From assembly GCA_023666425.1 (NCBI GenBank), contig JAMPCA010000001.1, positions 70,216 to 134,215 on the forward strand: 64,000 bases of DNA, read 5' to 3'. The position numbers and the translations under genes were made by a program. Below are positions 26,257-33,627 of the stretch, piece after piece; the stretch's first letter is position 1; every line of letters begins with the position of its first letter. The notes under the pieces are model-generated. The model was not told the DNA's origin, ran no database searches, and was given only the letters and a program-made list of their open reading frames with translations. This DNA comes from Muribaculaceae bacterium. Its GTDB lineage: Bacteria > Bacillota > Clostridia > Lachnospirales > Lachnospiraceae.

Positions 26257-26844
26257 TTAACCGAAGTATCTCTTAAGCATACCCTCAAAGGCTCTGCCAT
26301 GTCTTGCCTCGTCCTTTGCCATCTCGTGCACGGTATCGTGGATGGCATCCAGATTATTCTTCTTCGCGCACTTCGCAAGATCAAATTTGCCGGAGGTAGC
26401 GCCAAACTCACAGTCCACTCTCCACTTCAGGTTGTCCTTCGTGCTGGCCTTCATGTTCGGCTCAAGCTCCTCGCCGAGCATCTCTGCGAACTTCGCTGCG
26501 TGCTCTGCCTCCTCATATGCCGCCTTCTCCCAGTACAAGCCGATCTCCGGGTAGCCCTCACGGTGTGCGATTCTCGCCATGCAAAGATACATTCCCACCT
26601 CGGAGCACTCCCCCTCAAAGTTCGCTTTCAGCTGCTCAAAGATAAACTTCTTGTCGTCATCGCTGATCTCCGGGTTATCCTTTACGGTCTTCGCATAAAT
26701 TCCATACTCATGCTCTGCTGCCAGCGTAAGCTCTCCCTCAACCTTCTTGAACTTGTCGCTTCCCACATGACATACCGGACATTCAGCCGGAGCTGCGTCC
26801 CCTTCATACACATAACCACATACTGTACACACAAATTTTGCCAT
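26257..26844 (-). CDS. Reverse rubrerythrin (NADH peroxidase)
   Basis: 195 residues. An N-terminal rubredoxin domain (CTVCGYVY at 6-13, [11 protein letters not shown] at 22-32) precedes a ferritin-like diiron domain with [19 protein letters not shown] and [14 protein letters not shown] ligand helices. The rubredoxin-first order is that of reverse rubrerythrins, which reduce hydrogen peroxide with electrons from NADH via rubredoxin reductase, a main oxygen defence of clostridia. AGGAGG lies 7 bases upstream. A Fur/PerR C-terminal remnant and a strong promoter lie directly in front. Confidence 0.95.
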   Translation of the reverse strand: MAKFVCTVCGYVYEGDAAPAECPVCHVGSDKFKKVEGELTLAAEHEYGIYAKTVKDNPEISDDDKKFIFEQLKANFEGECSEVGMYLCMARIAHREGYPEIGLYWEKAAYEEAEHAAKFAEMLGEELEPNMKASTKDNLKWRVDCEFGATSGKFDLAKCAKKNNLDAIHDTVHEMAKDEARHGRAFEGMLKRYFG

Positions 26845-26859
26845 CTCAGATGTCCTCCT

Positions 26860-27024
26860 TTATAAATTAGATTGTTTTATATGCGAGCAGCCGGGGCACC
26901 GTCCGGTAAACCGAATCGTATGCGCTTCGATCGTACCGGGAAAAGCTTCCGCTGTCTGCTTATCTAAATCGTCCAGTGGCGCCACATTGCCGTCAAACCG
27001 TCCCTCCACGTCAATATAAGACAT
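26860..27024 (-). pseudogene. C-terminal remnant of a Fur/PerR-type repressor
   Basis: A 54-codon frame gives MSYIDVEGRFDGNVAPLDD and ends TIEAHTIRFTGRCPGCSH. This matches the dimerisation end of Fur/PerR proteins, where an IEGH-like histidine motif and a final CxxC are typical. The DNA-binding half and most metal ligands are missing. A sigma-A promoter at 27013-27041 overlaps the ATG, so the remnant is probably leader RNA of rubrerythrin now. An intact PerR-rubrerythrin pair is a known arrangement in clostridia; here it looks decayed. Confidence 0.6.
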
Positions 27025-27041
27025 TAGTACCAATTTGTCAA
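27013..27041 (-). promoter_or_regulatory. Promoter of rubrerythrin
   Basis: Minus-strand TTGACA (27036-27041), 17-bp spacer, TATATT (27013-27018). The predicted start lies about 160 bp upstream of the rubrerythrin ATG, inside the Fur-like remnant. Confidence 0.65.
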
Positions 27042-27131
27042 CCAGTTTTTTAATAATGATATTCTACCCCATTTGCACATAGAATATGAAGAAACATTCT
27101 ATTGAAACAATAGTTTAGGACAGGAGTTGCT

Positions 27132-28202
27132 ATGAATTTGAGACGATTTGTTACTTATATTTATCAGTATGATCAGGGAAAACGGGGGAAAAATGCAGGC
27201 TTTATCAAAGTGGATATCCGGGACAGCGGCTGCCGCATGGAACTACAGGTGCGCGGACTGGAAGGCTTTAAAGGGCGGGCAAAAATTTTTCTGATCGTTC
27301 CCGGTGAAAATCTGCCTGCCATTTATGCGGGAGAATTCCCAATTGGCCCGGGAGGTGGCCGCAGCAAGCTGTTCTTCCAGAGAAATCTGCTGGGGGACAG
27401 CGGCTACACGGTAGATCAGATTCAGGCCGTAGTTATTTGCTGCGGCGAGAACCGAATCCTCGTAAGCTGCTGGGCAGAGGAGGTGCCGGAGGCCGTTCTT
27501 CTTGGACAATTCCAGACCGCCACAGAGCAGCCGCCTGTAGAAGTTCCCCCTCAGACCGCACCGCCGCAGCCGGAGGAGATTCCCATTGCACGGGTGCCAG
27601 TCACGGATATGCCGGGGACAAGACGCGGAGCGCAGGACAATCCGCTGACAGCGCCTCCCGCATTCCTGGAAGCCCCTTCGGCAGAAACTCCAGCGGAGAC
27701 CCCTCTGACAGAAGCTCCGGCGGATATTCCCCAGACTGAGGCTCCGGCGGATATTCCCCAGACTGAAGCTCCGGCGGATATTCCCCAGACCGAAGCTCCG
27801 GCAGATATTCCCCAGACTGAGGCCTCACCGGACATTCCTCCTGCGGAAACGCCTGCGGGACTTTTGCAGACCGAAGAAGCAAAAAAATCCGTGGAGACCC
27901 CTCCTGCCCAGACGGATTTCCAGCGTATCGAAATTACGGATATCCGCAATCTGCCAAAACGCAACTGGCATTTATGCAGCAACAGCTTCCTCATTCACGG
28001 CTTTTTCAATTATCATTATCTGATTCTGAAAACAGAAGAGAAAAACGGAGAGAAGAACTGCTGGCTGGGCGTACCCGGTATCTACGAGCAGCCGGAGCGC
28101 ATGATGGCGCTCTTGTTCGGCTTCCCGGAATTTGAGCCGGCAAGAATGGAAAACGACGTCCCCGGAAACTTCGGCTACTGGATGTGCCCGCTGGAGCTGT
28201 GA
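27132..28202 (+). CDS. DUF6128 family protein with Pro/Glu repeat linker
   Basis: 356 residues. The N-terminal domain (MNLRRFVTYIYQYDQGKRG, residues 1-125) is beta-rich and reads like a ligand or protein-binding fold; a disordered linker (about 130-265) holds four copies of PADIPQTEA; the C-terminal domain has NWHLCSNSFLIHGFFNYHYL and GVPGIYEQPERMMALLFGFP, which I recognise as DUF6128 of Lachnospiraceae. No signal peptide or membrane segment. Function is unknown; the two-domain plus flexible linker build suggests a scaffold. AGGAG lies upstream of the ATG. Its end overlaps the convergent acetyltransferase gene by 28 bp. Confidence 0.88.
   Translation: MNLRRFVTYIYQYDQGKRGKNAGFIKVDIRDSGCRMELQVRGLEGFKGRAKIFLIVPGENLPAIYAGEFPIGPGGGRSKLFFQRNLLGDSGYTVDQIQAVVICCGENRILVSCWAEEVPEAVLLGQFQTATEQPPVEVPPQTAPPQPEEIPIARVPVTDMPGTRRGAQDNPLTAPPAFLEAPSAETPAETPLTEAPADIPQTEAPADIPQTEAPADIPQTEAPADIPQTEASPDIPPAETPAGLLQTEEAKKSVETPPAQTDFQRIEITDIRNLPKRNWHLCSNSFLIHGFFNYHYLILKTEEKNGEKNCWLGVPGIYEQPERMMALLFGFPEFEPARMENDVPGNFGYWMCPLEL
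27714..27830 (+). repeat. 27-bp tandem coding repeats in the DUF6128 linker
   Basis: Four consecutive units encode PADIPQTEA, with degenerate flanks (ETPLTEA before, PDIPPAETPAG after). The near-identity of units at DNA level points to recent slippage or recombination, so copy number may differ between strains. Confidence 0.9.
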
Positions 28203-28771
28203 GCACCTCCTGATGCTTTTGTCTGGTAATCCGGATTTATCATACTAAACTGTGCGTGATCTCTCCAGCGCCCCTGTATAAAAAGGAAGTCCCGGCTGAT
28301 ACCCTCGTAGGTAAAGCCTACCCTGGCCAGCAGCCGGGCACTTGCCACGTTGTCCGGCAAAGCCCACGCCATAATCCTGTGCAGCCCCAGCTCCCGGAAA
28401 ATCGCCTGCGTAATCGCACACAGCGCTTCGGTCGCATAGCCCTTATGATGATATTCGCTGGAAAACTTATAGCCAATCTCACAGCGGGAAGCGCCCTTTT
28501 GAATATCGTGGAAACAGATTGTACCGATAATCTGTTCCGCGTGACCCTTCCGGTATATATAAAAACGAAAAATATTGCCTTTTATTGCGGCATTATACTC
28601 TAAAGCGGTGAGCTGCCTTAGCTTTTCCACGGTATAAAAGCCGGGAATCCGCTCCGGCTCGTAACGTTCAAACAATTCCTTATCCCTGAGATAAAAATCC
28701 AGCACCTGCTCCGCCGCCTCCGGCCTCACAATTTTCAGGATCAGGCGTTCCGTCTTATATTCAAACTGCAT
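28175..28771 (-). CDS. GNAT N-acetyltransferase, RimJ/RimL type
   Basis: 198 residues starting MQFEYKTERLILKIVRPEAA, with EIGYKFSSEYHHKGYATEAL as the acetyl-CoA pyrophosphate-binding loop region and NVASARLLARVGFTYEG near the C-terminus, classic for the RimJ/RimL branch that acetylates protein N-termini or small amines. Cytoplasmic. Substrate cannot be assigned. It is convergent with, and overlaps, the DUF6128 gene. Confidence 0.92.
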   Translation of the reverse strand: MQFEYKTERLILKIVRPEAAEQVLDFYLRDKELFERYEPERIPGFYTVEKLRQLTALEYNAAIKGNIFRFYIYRKGHAEQIIGTICFHDIQKGASRCEIGYKFSSEYHHKGYATEALCAITQAIFRELGLHRIMAWALPDNVASARLLARVGFTYEGISRDFLFIQGRWRDHAQFSMINPDYQTKASGGAHSSSGHIQ

Positions 28772-28859
28772 CTATCTTTTTTCCCCACTTGCATTATGAT
28801 ATAATCTATATTATAATTCATCGGCGCATTTGTAAAGAGAAAGGAACAGAATTCAGAGC

Positions 28860-29321
28860 ATGACGGTAGATGAGAAATTTATGAAAGCGGCCATTGTCCA
28901 GGCAAAAAAGGCCTATGCCATCGACGAGGTGCCCATCGGCTGTGTAATTGTACGGGAAAACAAAATCATTGCCAGAGGCTATAACCGGCGAAATACCGAC
29001 AAGAATACTCTGGCGCACGCAGAGCTCACCGCTATCCGCCGCGCCAGCAAAAAGACCGGGGACTGGCGGCTTGAGGACTGTACCATGTATGTGACGCTGG
29101 AGCCTTGTCAGATGTGCGCAGGCGCCATCGTCCAGTCAAGGATGCAGCGGGTCGTGATTGCCTCCATGAATCCGAAAGCCGGCTGCGCAGGCTCTGTGTT
29201 AAACCTCCTGCAAATGCAGGAATTCAATCATCAGGTTGCCCTCACCCGGGGGGTACTGGGTGAGGAATGCTCCGCCATGCTCTCCCAGTATTTCCGGGAA
29301 CTGCGCGCCCGCAAAGAGTAA
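28860..29321 (+). CDS. tadA: tRNA-specific adenosine deaminase TadA
   Basis: 153 residues. The zinc/catalytic motifs are HAELTAIRRA (HAE, proton shuttle glutamate) and LEPCQMCAGAIVQSR (PCxxC). It converts A34 to inosine in the anticodon of tRNA-Arg(ACG). Length and start (MTVDEKFMKAAIVQAKKAY) are normal. The last codons with the stop (LRARKE-stop) are repeated twice more directly downstream (see repeat at 29301-29382). A -10 like TATAAT lies in the short AT-rich upstream gap. Confidence 0.97.
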   Translation: MTVDEKFMKAAIVQAKKAYAIDEVPIGCVIVRENKIIARGYNRRNTDKNTLAHAELTAIRRASKKTGDWRLEDCTMYVTLEPCQMCAGAIVQSRMQRVVIASMNPKAGCAGSVLNLLQMQEFNHQVALTRGVLGEECSAMLSQYFRELRARKE

Positions 29322-29382
29322 CTTCAAAAGCTGCGCGCCCGCAAAGAGTAACTTCAAAAGCTGCGCGCCCGCAAAGAGTAAC
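29301..29382 (+). repeat. Tandem repeat of the tadA 3' end including the stop codon
   Basis: Unit of 30 bp (CTGCGCGCCCGCAAAGAGTA + ACTTCAAAAG), two identical copies plus 22 bp of a third. Because 30 is a multiple of three, each copy places TAA in the tadA frame: stops at 29319, 29349 and 29379. The third copy runs into the terminator stem. Confidence 0.95.
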
Positions 29383-29409
29383 GGCTTCCGGTATCTCTGC
29401 CGGAAGCCG
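29382..29409. terminator. Bidirectional terminator between tadA and hsp20
   Basis: Perfect 10-bp stem CGGCTTCCGG / CCGGAAGCCG (29382-29391 with 29400-29409), 8-base loop, between convergent genes. No long T tract is visible, so strength is uncertain. Confidence 0.7.
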
Positions 29410-29415
29410 CCGCCC

Positions 29416-29853
29416 TTATCCCTCGATGGCAATGTATTGCTTCTTCTCCACCGCCGTCTTTTCATCATATTTCGGCACTCTGATTTTCAAAACTCCGTCC
29501 TCAAACTTTGCCTTGATATCCTCCTGCGTAACCTGGTCGCCCACATAAAAACTTCTGCTGCAGGAACCGCTGTAACGCTCTCTGCGGATATATTTTCCAG
29601 CCTCATCCTTTGTATCGCTGGACGAAGCGGTGACAGCATTGACGGTCAAATATCCATCCTTGAGTTCCGCCTGCACATCCTGCTTCTTAAAACCCGGAAG
29701 ATTCATATAAATCTCGTAGCCCCCGTCCACCTCTTTGACATCGGTGTGCATAATATTCTGCGGGCTGTTGCCAAAGCCCCTCAGTCTCGGAGCTGCAGAC
29801 ATCTCAAAAAAATCATCCAGTAAATTATCTCCAAATAAACTCGGCATCAACAT
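29416..29853 (-). CDS. Hsp20/alpha-crystallin small heat-shock protein
   Basis: 145 residues with YEIYMNLPGFKKQDVQAELK and GYLTVNA in the crystallin domain, RRERYSGSCSRSFYVG, FEDGVLKIRVPK and a short tail. It holds unfolding proteins in an ATP-independent way. Start at MLMPSLFGDNLLDDFFE with an AGGAGGAATG-like ribosome site. Single-gene unit ended by the hairpin shared with tadA. Confidence 0.95.
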   Translation of the reverse strand: MLMPSLFGDNLLDDFFEMSAAPRLRGFGNSPQNIMHTDVKEVDGGYEIYMNLPGFKKQDVQAELKDGYLTVNAVTASSSDTKDEAGKYIRRERYSGSCSRSFYVGDQVTQEDIKAKFEDGVLKIRVPKYDEKTAVEKKQYIAIEG

Positions 29854-30000
29854 AAGTCATTCCTCCTTTTACATTTTGATCCATGCTGCCCTGTCTCTAT
29901 GTTACTTCTTCGGAGGATGGGAACTTATCTGTTCTCACCTTCGTTATACATGTTATAGCCCTTTTCGCCAATCTCTATACGCCTTCCGGCTTATTTGTCT

Positions 30001-30387
30001 TTATTTTACAACTTCGCCCCGCAATATTTCGTCCCCGTCCATCGGCGCACCGCATTTTGGGCAAAAACGGGAGTCCCGCGGCACCATCATCCCGCAGCCT
30101 GCACATTTTGCCATATTTTTTAACTCCCCCAGATTATTTTTGTAACCCAGAAGCTTCTGCTCACTCGTCCTGATTGCACTGATATATCCCGCAAATATCT
30201 CCTCCGGGTCATCTTTATGCTGCGACATATACAGCCTGCCCAGCTGCGCGTACAGATGCTCCAGCTTTTTCTCCTCATCATTTATTGCGGCCTTGCACCT
30301 GGCAACATCCGCCACCTCGCGGCCTTTCTGCACCGCAGACTGGCTCACGTCCGAAACCTTCCTGCCAAAATCATCTAAAAACGACAT
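30001..30387 (-). CDS. Zinc-ribbon protein, unknown function
   Basis: 128 residues. An N-terminal amphipathic helix region (MSFLDDFGRKVSDVSQSAVQ), a coiled stretch (AAINDEEKKLEHLYAQLGRL) and a C-terminal zinc ribbon CAGCGMMVPRDSRFCPKCG with four cysteines. Similar small proteins are common in Lachnospiraceae; role unknown. It starts 17 bp downstream of the acylphosphatase stop, in the same direction. Confidence 0.8.
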   Translation of the reverse strand: MSFLDDFGRKVSDVSQSAVQKGREVADVARCKAAINDEEKKLEHLYAQLGRLYMSQHKDDPEEIFAGYISAIRTSEQKLLGYKNNLGELKNMAKCAGCGMMVPRDSRFCPKCGAPMDGDEILRGEVVK

Positions 30388-30404
30388 TTCTTACCCTTCC
30401 TTCC

Positions 30405-30689
30405 CTAATATAAAGTACTCTTCTCATAAAAGCCCTGCTCCTCCCTGAGTGGAAGCGTCTTTGTCTCTATATTTTCTATATAAATGTATGTCCGGTTCTC
30501 CAGAAAAAGAATCAGCTGGTCGATATCCTCCCCGCGCCCCTGCACCTCCATCTCCACAGTGCCGTCGCTCAGATTGCGAACCCAGCCCGTCAGGTCAAGC
30601 TGTCTGGCTTTATTCACCGAGTAATAGCGGAACCCGACGCCCTGTACACGGCCATAAAAAACAATGTGTCTGCGTATCTTTTCTTTCAT
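30405..30689 (-). CDS. Acylphosphatase
   Basis: 94 residues with the active-site loop GRVQGVGFRYYSV (catalytic arginine in GFRYY) and GWVRNLSDGTVEMEVQG, which includes the catalytic asparagine. It hydrolyses acyl phosphates such as acetyl- or carbamoyl-phosphate. Family-typical length. It begins 2 bp after the cupin gene stop, so the two are co-transcribed. Confidence 0.95.
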   Translation of the reverse strand: MKEKIRRHIVFYGRVQGVGFRYYSVNKARQLDLTGWVRNLSDGTVEMEVQGRGEDIDQLILFLENRTYIYIENIETKTLPLREEQGFYEKSTLY

Positions 30690-30691
30690 CT

Positions 30692-31021
30692 CTACTGCTC
30701 CGGCACGACCGCGAAAAATGTCAGCTCTTCCGCGCCGTCATTGATCAGGCTGTGCATATGTCCCTTTGGACAATAGTGACAGTCTCCGGCTGCCAGTCTC
30801 TCCTCTCCATCGTCATAGAGACATCTGCCCTCACCCTTTAAAATATAGATAATTTCGCTGCTGGTATCGTGTGTATGCAGGCCGATGGACGCTCCCGGCG
30901 CAAGTCCTGCCCGCATAATCTTACAATTCTCATCCACATACATCCGTGAAACAAAATCTCCACTTCCACCCTTGAAGCCGGAGATGGTCTTTTCTTCTAT
31001 TTCATCAAAGCTAAGCTTCAT
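30692..31021 (-). CDS. Cupin domain protein
   Basis: 109 residues forming one beta-barrel: GASIGLHTHDTSSEIIYILK (metal-binding HxH and glutamate) and CHYCPKGHMHSLIN (second histidine motif). Small single-domain cupins bind metals or sugars, and many are of unknown role. It is upstream of and coupled to the acylphosphatase. Confidence 0.9.
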   Translation of the reverse strand: MKLSFDEIEEKTISGFKGGSGDFVSRMYVDENCKIMRAGLAPGASIGLHTHDTSSEIIYILKGEGRCLYDDGEERLAAGDCHYCPKGHMHSLINDGAEELTFFAVVPEQ

Positions 31022-31036
31022 TTTCGACCTCCCATC

Positions 31037-31255
31037 CTATATCAAAACACGGTATGCGCCCTTCATGCAAAGGATGCCCAGTGGAATCAGAATAATTGTA
31101 CAGCACAGCACAAGTCCTATCAGAAACAAGATAAATGCAAACGGGATTTTCACACAGATCCACACGAAAGCCATAACTGCCGCCCACCCAAAAAGGAGTG
31201 CAAAACCGATCATTCCAAACCCGATTGTCAAGACCAAGAATAATAAAAACAACAT
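31037..31255 (-). CDS. Small two-helix membrane protein, unknown
   Basis: 72 residues, almost entirely hydrophobic: MLFLLFLVLTIGFGMIGF, then a second long segment FAFILFLIGLVLCCTIILIP, and a short end KGAYRVLI. A GGAGGGGG ribosome site precedes the ATG. No family recognised; expected in the cytoplasmic membrane. It lies 15 bp before the cupin gene in the same direction and may belong to that operon. Another frame over the same DNA gives a less protein-like product, so I prefer this one. Confidence 0.65.
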   Translation of the reverse strand: MLFLLFLVLTIGFGMIGFALLFGWAAVMAFVWICVKIPFAFILFLIGLVLCCTIILIPLGILCMKGAYRVLI

Positions 31256-31378
31256 ATCCGTATCCCCCTCCCTGTGTCATTCACGTTATATATTTCCAGT
31301 GTACGCCACAAACAGCAGATTGTAAACAACTGAATGTGCTGTTTAGAGGACGTTTATACGCCGTCTGCGCGAAATAAG

Positions 31379-31588
31379 CTAATATTCCTTTACCATCTCG
31401 CTTATCCCGTACATCTCCTTAAATGCCTCCAGCTCACGCTCGTTTCTTATCAGTGTGACCTCCTCGAATTTTCCGGTTCGAAGATCCTTAAAACCCGCCA
31501 CCTGCTCACCGTTGCAGATGCTGCAGCGAAGCACCGGGCGTTTATTCGTGGCATCATATGTTTTCTTTTTTGATTTACGCCCAAACAT
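31379..31588 (-). CDS. Small CxxC protein, unknown
   Basis: 69 residues: basic start MFGRKSKKKTYDATNKRP, then LRCSICNGEQVAGFKDLRTG with one CxxC, and a helical end ERELEAFKEMYGISEMV. It overlaps the end of the YunG-like gene by 14 bp, so translation is coupled. It looks like a small metal- or nucleic-acid-binding protein; I do not know its function. Confidence 0.75.
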   Translation of the reverse strand: MFGRKSKKKTYDATNKRPVLRCSICNGEQVAGFKDLRTGKFEEVTLIRNERELEAFKEMYGISEMVKEY

Positions 31589-32048
31589 CTGACCCCTCCT
31601 GCTTTTTCTTTAACTGTTCCTTTAGGTATTCATAGCGCAGGCGCTTTTCCTCCTTTGCAAAATGCATGGCGGATTCCCGGTCCTGCCGGGCATTCCCCTC
31701 GTACACAAGCGTACCGGCCTGCTCCCCGAACTGCTCGCTGGTAAGATCAAAGGTAATGCCGTCCACCACATTGTAGCAATGCACGCCGCCGTTCTCCGTC
31801 GGCATACCGCAGACCTCTCCGCCAAAGATATCCTGCGCCAGAAATGCGGTGATGGAGCACTGACCCTTTGTCTTATTTTCCGGCGACCACCCGTCGCGCA
31901 TTCTCGGCGCGCAGGTGTCTGCACACCAGATCTCTGAAAGCGCATCGTACAAGTCTGTGGGCGTTCCGATGCCGGGATACTGCGTGTTTTTTGCTTTTAC
32001 CCTGTCAGCCGTCTCATGGCCGTAAAAATTGTAGATTGTTTGTTCCAT
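31575..32048 (-). CDS. YunG-like protein
   Basis: 157 residues. DLYDALSEIWCADTCAPRM, WSPENKTKGQCSITAFLAQD and VHCYNVVDGITFDLTSEQFG match the Bacillus YunG family, including the conserved GQC and a histidine/aspartate pair that could form a catalytic dyad as in NlpC-like cysteine enzymes (inference). The C-terminal 40 residues are a charged helix. Function of the family is not established. It precedes the 69-residue gene. Confidence 0.8.
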   Translation of the reverse strand: MEQTIYNFYGHETADRVKAKNTQYPGIGTPTDLYDALSEIWCADTCAPRMRDGWSPENKTKGQCSITAFLAQDIFGGEVCGMPTENGGVHCYNVVDGITFDLTSEQFGEQAGTLVYEGNARQDRESAMHFAKEEKRLRYEYLKEQLKKKQEGSDVWA

Positions 32049-32065
32049 GGCTTACCCCTATAATA

Positions 32066-32587
32066 CTAAACCCTTACAATATAGCCTTCTTTTCTGGGTG
32101 CGGCTTCCCTTTTACCCTCTTCAAGCCCATAGCCCAGTATCACGTTGCCGATTCCCTCATAGTCGCCTTCCACGCCCCACTTTTTAAGAAGCTCTTTTCC
32201 CTGCACCGAGTCAAATACCTCCCTCGCGCGGTAGATATAGCAGGAATCCACGCCAACCGCGTGCGCCGCGTTCAGCAGATTGCCAATCACCAGATTGCCG
32301 TCGTCCACATGGGTACGGACGCTTCTGTCCGCCAGCACGACAAGCACGGTCGGCGCTCCGTAAAACGGGTCTGTATCCGCTCCCATTACTTCGGCGTTCA
32401 GCTTCGAGAGAAGATCCCTCGTCTCCTTGTCCGAAACCACAACAATCAGCGGGGACTGCTTCCCCATTCCGGTAGGCGCATAAATGCCCGCTTCAAGAAT
32501 GGCGTCCAGTGCCTCCTCTGCAACCGGCTCCGGCTTATACGCGCGGCAGCTCCTTCTTGTTTTCAGATCCACTAATGTCTCCTTCAT
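32066..32587 (-). CDS. Nitroreductase family protein
   Basis: About 173 residues from MKETLVDLKTRRSCRAYKPE (ATG at 32587, AGGAGAG 8 bases upstream). LKTRRSCRAY is the FMN-phosphate binding start, YAPTGMGKQSP the second FMN motif, and VILGYGLEEGKREAAPRKEG the conserved C-terminus. It reduces flavin-accessible substrates with NAD(P)H; physiological substrate unknown. Confidence 0.93.
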   Translation of the reverse strand: MKETLVDLKTRRSCRAYKPEPVAEEALDAILEAGIYAPTGMGKQSPLIVVVSDKETRDLLSKLNAEVMGADTDPFYGAPTVLVVLADRSVRTHVDDGNLVIGNLLNAAHAVGVDSCYIYRAREVFDSVQGKELLKKWGVEGDYEGIGNVILGYGLEEGKREAAPRKEGYIVRV

Positions 32588-32612
32588 AATAATAACTCTC
32601 CTTCCCACTATA

Positions 32613-33038
32613 TCAATCGCTGCCCAGTTCTGCCCGCAGGCGGTTTAAAATACTCTCTACCTGCCAGATTGCCGACGACACCTGATTTTTGGCTTCGTCG
32701 ATTTTCGACTGCACCAGCACATCTGCGATAAGTCCATCAAAGAAAAAATCCGCAAAGGTGAGAAAATCTCCCATCTGCACATCCGGTATACTCCCGCCCA
32801 CATCGTTCAGCTCCTGCCGGAAACGCCACAGATCCTGCCGGGCGCTTTCCATGCACTGCCGGGCATTGTTCAGCTTTGAGTGCTTGATAAAGCTTGTAAT
32901 CAGACCGCCGCCAAGTATATCCACAATCCCCCAGTTCCCGGCGCTGTTCAGATAATCGCCCGCCTCGCGCAGACTGTACAGGGACTGCTCTCCGGCAGCG
33001 ATTGCTTCACGGATTTCTATGTTGATGTCGTAGTTCAT
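32613..33038 (-). CDS. Hypothetical helical protein
   Basis: About 141 residues starting MNYDINIEIREAIAAGEQSL (ATG at 33038, GGAGGG 5 bases upstream). It has a glycine-rich hydrophobic stretch NWGIVDILGGGLITSFIKHS and a second one FLTFADFFFDGLIADVLVQS; the rest is helical (SKLNNARQCMESARQDLW). The glycine-rich segments may insert into membranes. I do not recognise a named domain. It lies between a metallopeptidase gene and the nitroreductase. Confidence 0.75.
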   Translation of the reverse strand: MNYDINIEIREAIAAGEQSLYSLREAGDYLNSAGNWGIVDILGGGLITSFIKHSKLNNARQCMESARQDLWRFRQELNDVGGSIPDVQMGDFLTFADFFFDGLIADVLVQSKIDEAKNQVSSAIWQVESILNRLRAELGSD

Positions 33039-33060
33039 ATTGCCCTCCATACATACAGAT

Positions 33061-33618
33061 TCATTGACCCCGGATGCGCCACATGATGCCGCCTCCATTC
33101 TCCTTTAGCCAGTCCCTTGCCTCCCGGTAGCCGGGACAGACCCGGGCGACCTCCGCCCAAAAGGCCGGGGAATGATTCATCTCAAGTCTGTGACAAAGCT
33201 CATGCACCACCACATAATCCACCACCTCGGGCTTTGTCAGCATCAGCAGACAGTTAAAGCTCAGATTGCCCGCCCGGCTGCAGCTTCCCCAGCGGGTGCG
33301 CTGGCACCGAATAGAAATCCGCCCGTAGTCAGTACCTACGAGCGGAGCATAGTGACAAACCCTCTCCGGGATATATTGCAGAGCCCGGTCTGTCAATGTC
33401 TTAACTTCTTCCGGCGTAAGCACTGGGCGGCTGTCCCTCTCCGCTTTTCGGTCGGCCATCTCCTGCCAGTGCTTTTCAATCCAGCTTTCCTTTTCTTTTA
33501 TAAATTTTCGAAGCTCCCGGTCAGATACCTGGTAGGGAGCGCGCAGAAGAACACGCAGATCCGGGTGTATCTCCAGACTGACGCTCTTTCTCCTGCTGCG
33601 TATGATCTCAATCTCCAT
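33061..33618 (-). CDS. YgjP-like zinc metallopeptidase domain protein (DUF45/M48)
   Basis: 185 residues. The zinc motif is VVHELCHRLEMNHSPAFW (HExxH plus downstream histidine), preceded by RWGSCSRAGNLSFN, the diagnostic WGS motif of YgjP/DUF45 proteins. The N-terminal part SRRKSVSLEIHPDLRVLLRA is also family-typical. Probably a cytoplasmic protease or peptidase; in other bacteria relatives are linked to restriction systems or stand alone, as here. Confidence 0.93.
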   Translation of the reverse strand: MEIEIIRSRRKSVSLEIHPDLRVLLRAPYQVSDRELRKFIKEKESWIEKHWQEMADRKAERDSRPVLTPEEVKTLTDRALQYIPERVCHYAPLVGTDYGRISIRCQRTRWGSCSRAGNLSFNCLLMLTKPEVVDYVVVHELCHRLEMNHSPAFWAEVARVCPGYREARDWLKENGGGIMWRIRGQ

Positions 33619-33627
33619 AAACCTATT

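Noticed and set aside
27551-27994. Open frame of 147 codons on the minus strand across the DUF6128 repeat
   Set aside because: It is the antisense of a repetitive coding linker; the repeated protein pattern simply mirrors the plus-strand repeat and there is no ribosome site.
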